Source of the DNA: Salvator merianae
Taxonomy: Eukaryota; Chordata; Lepidosauria; Squamata; Teiidae
Reading direction: 5' to 3'
Assembly: GCA_003586115.2 (NCBI GenBank)
Contig: QVOM02000073.1
Span: forward strand, 40,835,192 to 40,899,191
DNA: 64,000 nucleotides
In this document: one piece after another, positions 60,880 through 64,000 of the stretch
How positions within the stretch are numbered: position 1 is the first letter of the stretch
Layout of the letters: every line of letters begins with the position of its first letter
Program-made: the position numbers and the translations under genes
Notes under the pieces: model-generated
What the model saw: the letters and a program-made list of their open reading frames with translations, nothing else
What the model was told of the DNA's origin: nothing
Database searches by the model: none

Positions 60880-61042
60880 CATCCTCGTTCTCATCAAATG
60901 TTGTTGACTTGCTGGACGTGTTTGCACCCATGATGGATCTGGCTGAAAACGTGATCTTACACCATCTTTTAACAGGAAGTGCTAAGAGCAGAATTATCTC
61001 AGACAAACTTGGCAGATCCGTAGAGTTTCTGGTCTACGTAAC
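60880..61042 (-). CDS. STK32A: STK32A coding exon 1 (5'UTR end, start codon, N-terminus)
   Basis: This is the exon that opens the reading frame of serine/threonine kinase 32A (YANK1). Read on the minus strand, a pyrimidine-rich acceptor (TTTTTTCTTCAG) precedes 61042 and a GTAAGG donor follows 60880. The first 111 bases are 5'UTR; the ATG is at 60931-60929, with A at -3 and G at +4 (good Kozak context). The 52 coding bases give 17 residues, MGANTSSKSTTFDENED, plus the first base of a Val codon. From memory, mammalian STK32A starts MGANTS and has FDENED before VNFDHF, so the identity is clear. Gly2 with Ser6 fits an N-myristoylation signal, which would attach the kinase to membranes; this is inferred. 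A two-codon upstream ORF lies in the leader (see separate entry). An upstream non-coding exon and the promoter are expected to the right of this exon and were not located. Confidence 0.93.
60957..60965 (-). promoter_or_regulatory. Minimal upstream ORF (ATG GTG TAA) in STK32A leader
   Basis: In the 5'UTR part of coding exon 1 the minus strand reads AAAAGATGGTGTAAG. This is an ATG with A at -3 and G at +4, followed by one Val codon and TAA. It ends 25 bases before the STK32A start codon. Very short uORFs in good context can lower initiation at the main ATG. The sequence is directly visible; any regulatory effect is inferred, and it depends on this exon being the leader used. Confidence 0.45.
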
Positions 61043-61820
61043 CTGAAGAAAAAAGAATAACAAAAAAGGGTAAAACATCACTGTCTTACTGGCTGCCAAA
61101 GTCGAAAAATCATATGAAGATCACATATTTGTCACTCTTTGACAAGAATGTTAAATACATACCAATGAGAAGAAAAGAGGCTCTTAAAAGACAAAGAAGG
61201 TTGTTGCTGAGACAAATTTTTTTTACTCCATGGACCTGGCCAATAGAGCTTGTTTTTCCCAAAGAAAGATTATATTATTATGCTTCTACCAACTCTTCAT
61301 TTTCTGTGCCAGAACAGCTAAGTGTGAATTTCACCTGGTAGTAAATACAAGGAAGAGAAGGTCTGACTTTCTTTTTAAAGAAATAAAAAGAAAACCCTTG
61401 GCTCTCCTCTTTTGTAGTAACAACACCTTGAAACTCTGCAAAAAGGGGCACAAAGTCATGCATATCAGTACACAGTGGCCACAAAGATCCCAGACTAACT
61501 CCTCCCCATTATTTTAAAATGAACACCAGGCATCCACTAACTCCTTTATTAAATGACTGTTGATAAAGGACACATGATCAGGCTATATTTTTTTCATTAT
61601 GATTTTATGATTATTATTTATTAGAATCCCAGAGTGATCAGCAAACCAAAACTAAAATCAGTCTAAACAATCTAAAGTCCTATTTTCTTTTTTACAATTG
61701 AAAGTACAGACAGTCTGCATTAACTACCGAAGCATGAGTAATTAAGTGTGTTTTCACCCAGGTGCTAAAAAATGTTCAATGTCGGCACTTACTGCATATC
61801 TGGAAGAGGCGAATTCTAGT
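61043..61820. other. Sequence upstream of STK32A coding exon 1
   Basis: It contains the polypyrimidine acceptor next to 61042 and otherwise AT-rich DNA with no CpG-rich promoter or recognised exon. Confidence 0.45.
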
Positions 61821-61828
61821 TATGGATT

Positions 61829-62061
61829 TGTTTATTTATTGCATTTATACTGTATTCTGTCTTTCCACAGACAAGCCCAAAATGCTGCCTGCCATTTTCC
61901 ACCTGTATTGTCCCCACAAAAATACTGCAAGGTCGGTTAGGCCGAAAGATGGTGATTGGCCCAATGTCACCCAATGAGGTTTTAAGGCAGAGTGGGGACT
62001 CAAATCCATGAACTTTGAGGTTCTAGTTCAGTTGTTTAGCCACTACGCTACACAGGCTCTC
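61829..62061 (-). repeat. tRNA-derived SINE with L2-like tail
   Basis: On the minus strand the head is GAGAGCCTGTGTAGCGTAGTG with an A-box-like TAGCGTAGTGGC, then a B-box-like GGATTTGAGTCCCC (62007-61994). The body contains GGGTGACATTGGGCCAATCA. The end is CAGTATAAATGCAATAAATA. This is the layout of MIR/CORE-type SINEs that share tails with L2-type LINEs. Confidence 0.7.
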
Positions 62062-62064
62062 AAA

Positions 62065-62770
62065 CCTTTAATCTGCAAACCACTGAGGGTAAAGGAATCA
62101 CTAGCAGAGTTTCCCTGGAAGATCTATATGGGAGGAGGTTTCCTTCAGGTATTTAGATCCCAAGTCATTATGGGCTTTAAATATCAGAGTCAAAACCTTG
62201 AACTGAGCCTGGAAGTAAACAAATAGCCCGTGAAGGTCTTTGAGGACTGGAGTGATATTTTGGCCAGTAATCTGACTGCTAGTTTCAGCTTCCAAATTTT
62301 ATTCAAGGGTAGCCCTTTGCAGAGTACATTACAGTACGCTACATTAGAGATCACAAAGGCATGGATCACTATGGCCAGGGGCTCCCTGTCAAGAAAGGGC
62401 TTTAGCTGTCTAAGAACCAGTCTTGGCCGCCACTGCCACTCAAAATTCAAATGGCAGGAATAGGTCCAAGAGAACATCCAAAGTCTGCACTTACACTTTC
62501 CAGGGAAGAATAACCCCATCCAGAACAGGAGCCCTTTTCACTTCCCTGACTTGAGAACCTAGGATACACAGGGCCTTTGCCTTACCTGGATTCAGCTACA
62601 GTCTGGTGAACTCCATTCAGCCCAACACTGCCTCCAGGCAACAAACCAGAATCAAGATTGCCTTGCTGGATTCCGATGGTACCGAAACGCAGAGCTGGGT
62701 GTCATCCACATACTGATGGCACCCAGCTCCAAACGCTCTCATGACCATTCCCAGAAGCTTCATAAAAATA
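62065..62770 (-). mobile_element. L2-type LINE, RT C-terminal part
   Basis: The minus strand encodes RQLKPFLDREPLAIVIHAFV followed by ISNVAYCNVLCKGLPLNKIW and KLKLAVRLLA (62430-62270), matching the L2-type blocks LRPFLDRxxLALVIHALVIS, RLDYCNxLYxGLPL and LQLVQNAAARLL. It is a diverged copy of the same family as 14025-15360 and is interrupted by frame shifts. Confidence 0.8.
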
Positions 62771-62774
62771 TTAA

Positions 62775-64000
62775 AAAGCATAGAAGATCAGATAAACACT
62801 GGAAAAACCAAAATTGTTTTCTATAGTCTGCCAGTGGCACTGACTTTGCAAGCAGTACTGGATTTTTACACACTTACATGTAAAGATAATGAGTTCAGAC
62901 TTCCTCCTGCATTTATGATAAGGGGTTACTGAAGAAGCAAATGTAAAGTTCCTTCTGCCAAAATGGAATGTTGTTGATATTATACTCAAATAACAAAGTT
63001 CCTCAAATAAATGACAAGGCCAATGAAATAATCCAATAAATGCAGAATAGTAGTGAAGTATAATTATAGTTCTACGGTTGGGGCGTCCAGTAAAAATTCT
63101 TGCAGGATTGCACTTAGATAAAAGTTGTTAAGTCATTTCTGTAGGTGATTAAAACTTTGCTGAAGATCATTTTCTTTGGTGTGTCAGGATCTGACCTCGG
63201 TGAATACATCTCTTCAGTCGTGCTGAACAGCTGCCATCCACCTGGCAGTCTATATCTGTGATGAGTTGCTTGCTCAGAGGTAAAAGCCTCCAAGTTCTAA
63301 ACTGCAGTGCCTTTATATCACATTAGTTTTTGATATAAAAAGAGTTCTGGGTTTCTGGATCCCTGTTTTGTTGGTCGTGGACCTCCTAGTCTCCTTCCTT
63401 TGAGGTTGGTCTTGCCTTCCAAGTCTTGGAACTCGCAAACTTGATTCTAATCCTTCAAATTCAGTTCCTCCAGTGTTGAGTTGCCAGAGTTTGTGATCTT
63501 CGGGTTTTGAATCCTTACTAATTTCTCCTTTACTCTTGTGTTTGGCTCCTGTTTATTATGGAACGTCCTGCTGGTTTTGAACTCGTGACTCACGCAGGAC
63601 TTTTAGGACTGTTTTGGCTCTGTCCTAAAAGTCACTGTGTTACTCCTGAGAAGAACCCTGTCTTGTTTCCAAGCAGGACCCAGGCTGACCTTATCCTTGT
63701 GAGCTGTCCGGCTTCCTCTGTGCCCTTTGAACTCACAAGAGCCTCTGCTGTCCTGCCGTTGTCAGGAGTCGTGGGTATTGACCCACTCCAGTTTCTCCTT
63801 CCGCTGCACTTCTGTACCCCAAATGTCTTTGCTCTCCTGCCTCTCACCAGTCCTGCCCCTGACTCCCCTGTACAGTTCTGCTGAGTCTCTTCAAGGAAGT
63901 ATTTGTATTCTGGCAGAGCCACACATACTGGGTTAAAAAGGCATTAGTGAAGGCCTGAAGGGTGTAGCATTCATAGGGCAGCACTGCCTTTGGGCCTGCA
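62775..64000. other. Unassigned DNA, possible decayed solo LTR
   Basis: From 63181 the sequence starts TGTCAGGATCTGACC, which resembles the TG start of some reptile Ty3/Gypsy LTRs, and 63400-63890 is pyrimidine-rich with recurring CTCCTTCC, GTCTTG and CCTGCTG words. No matching CA end, primer-binding site or target duplication was resolved. No exon recognised. Confidence 0.25.

Overview
The window is nuclear DNA from a vertebrate, most likely a squamate reptile (lizard or gecko). It is AT-rich, has no bacterial-type operons, and is dominated by old, broken transposable elements. The squamate call is an inference. It rests on SINEs with a tRNA-like head and an ACAACAACA tail of the Sauria type, on decayed CR1-type and L2-type LINEs, and on many small DNA-transposon derivatives (MITEs).

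The only protein-coding gene I can support is the 5' part of STK32A (YANK1), a serine/threonine kinase of the AGC-like group, on the minus strand. Four coding exons were found: 61042-60880 (start codon, N-myristoylation motif), 39155-39100 (glycine-rich loop), 35837-35686 (ATP lysine and helix-C glutamate) and 26304-26131 (hinge region to the His of HRD). All have consensus AG/GT splice sites and compatible phases, and together they encode residues 1-144 plus two bases of codon 145. The exon holding the catalytic Asp and the DFG motif was not found below 26131, so the gene probably continues past the left edge of the window. The promoter and first non-coding exon probably lie beyond the right edge.

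Layout by region. 1-26130 is part of intron 4: foldback elements (3.47-4.6 kb), L2-like fragments (7.3-10.1 kb, 14.0-16.1 kb), a CR1-type LINE split by a MITE (17.5-19.65 kb), two L1-type pieces in opposite orientation (21.44-22.64 kb) and a repeat-poor stretch at 7.74-8.45 kb that could be regulatory. 26305-35685 (intron 3) holds two MITEs, a CR1 3' fragment and an L1 3' end. 35838-39099 (intron 2) holds a MITE and a 71-bp minisatellite. 39156-60879 (intron 1) holds CR1 and L2 copies, several MITEs, a 1.2-kb element with Harbinger-like ends and a 570-bp element built of chained hairpins just downstream of the first coding exon. 61043-64000 holds a tRNA-derived SINE, an L2 copy and an unidentified pyrimidine-rich stretch.

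Nothing here is a multi-gene system. The most unusual material is the hairpin-chain element at 60146-60715, the element at 51429-52631, and several MITE families each present in multiple copies.
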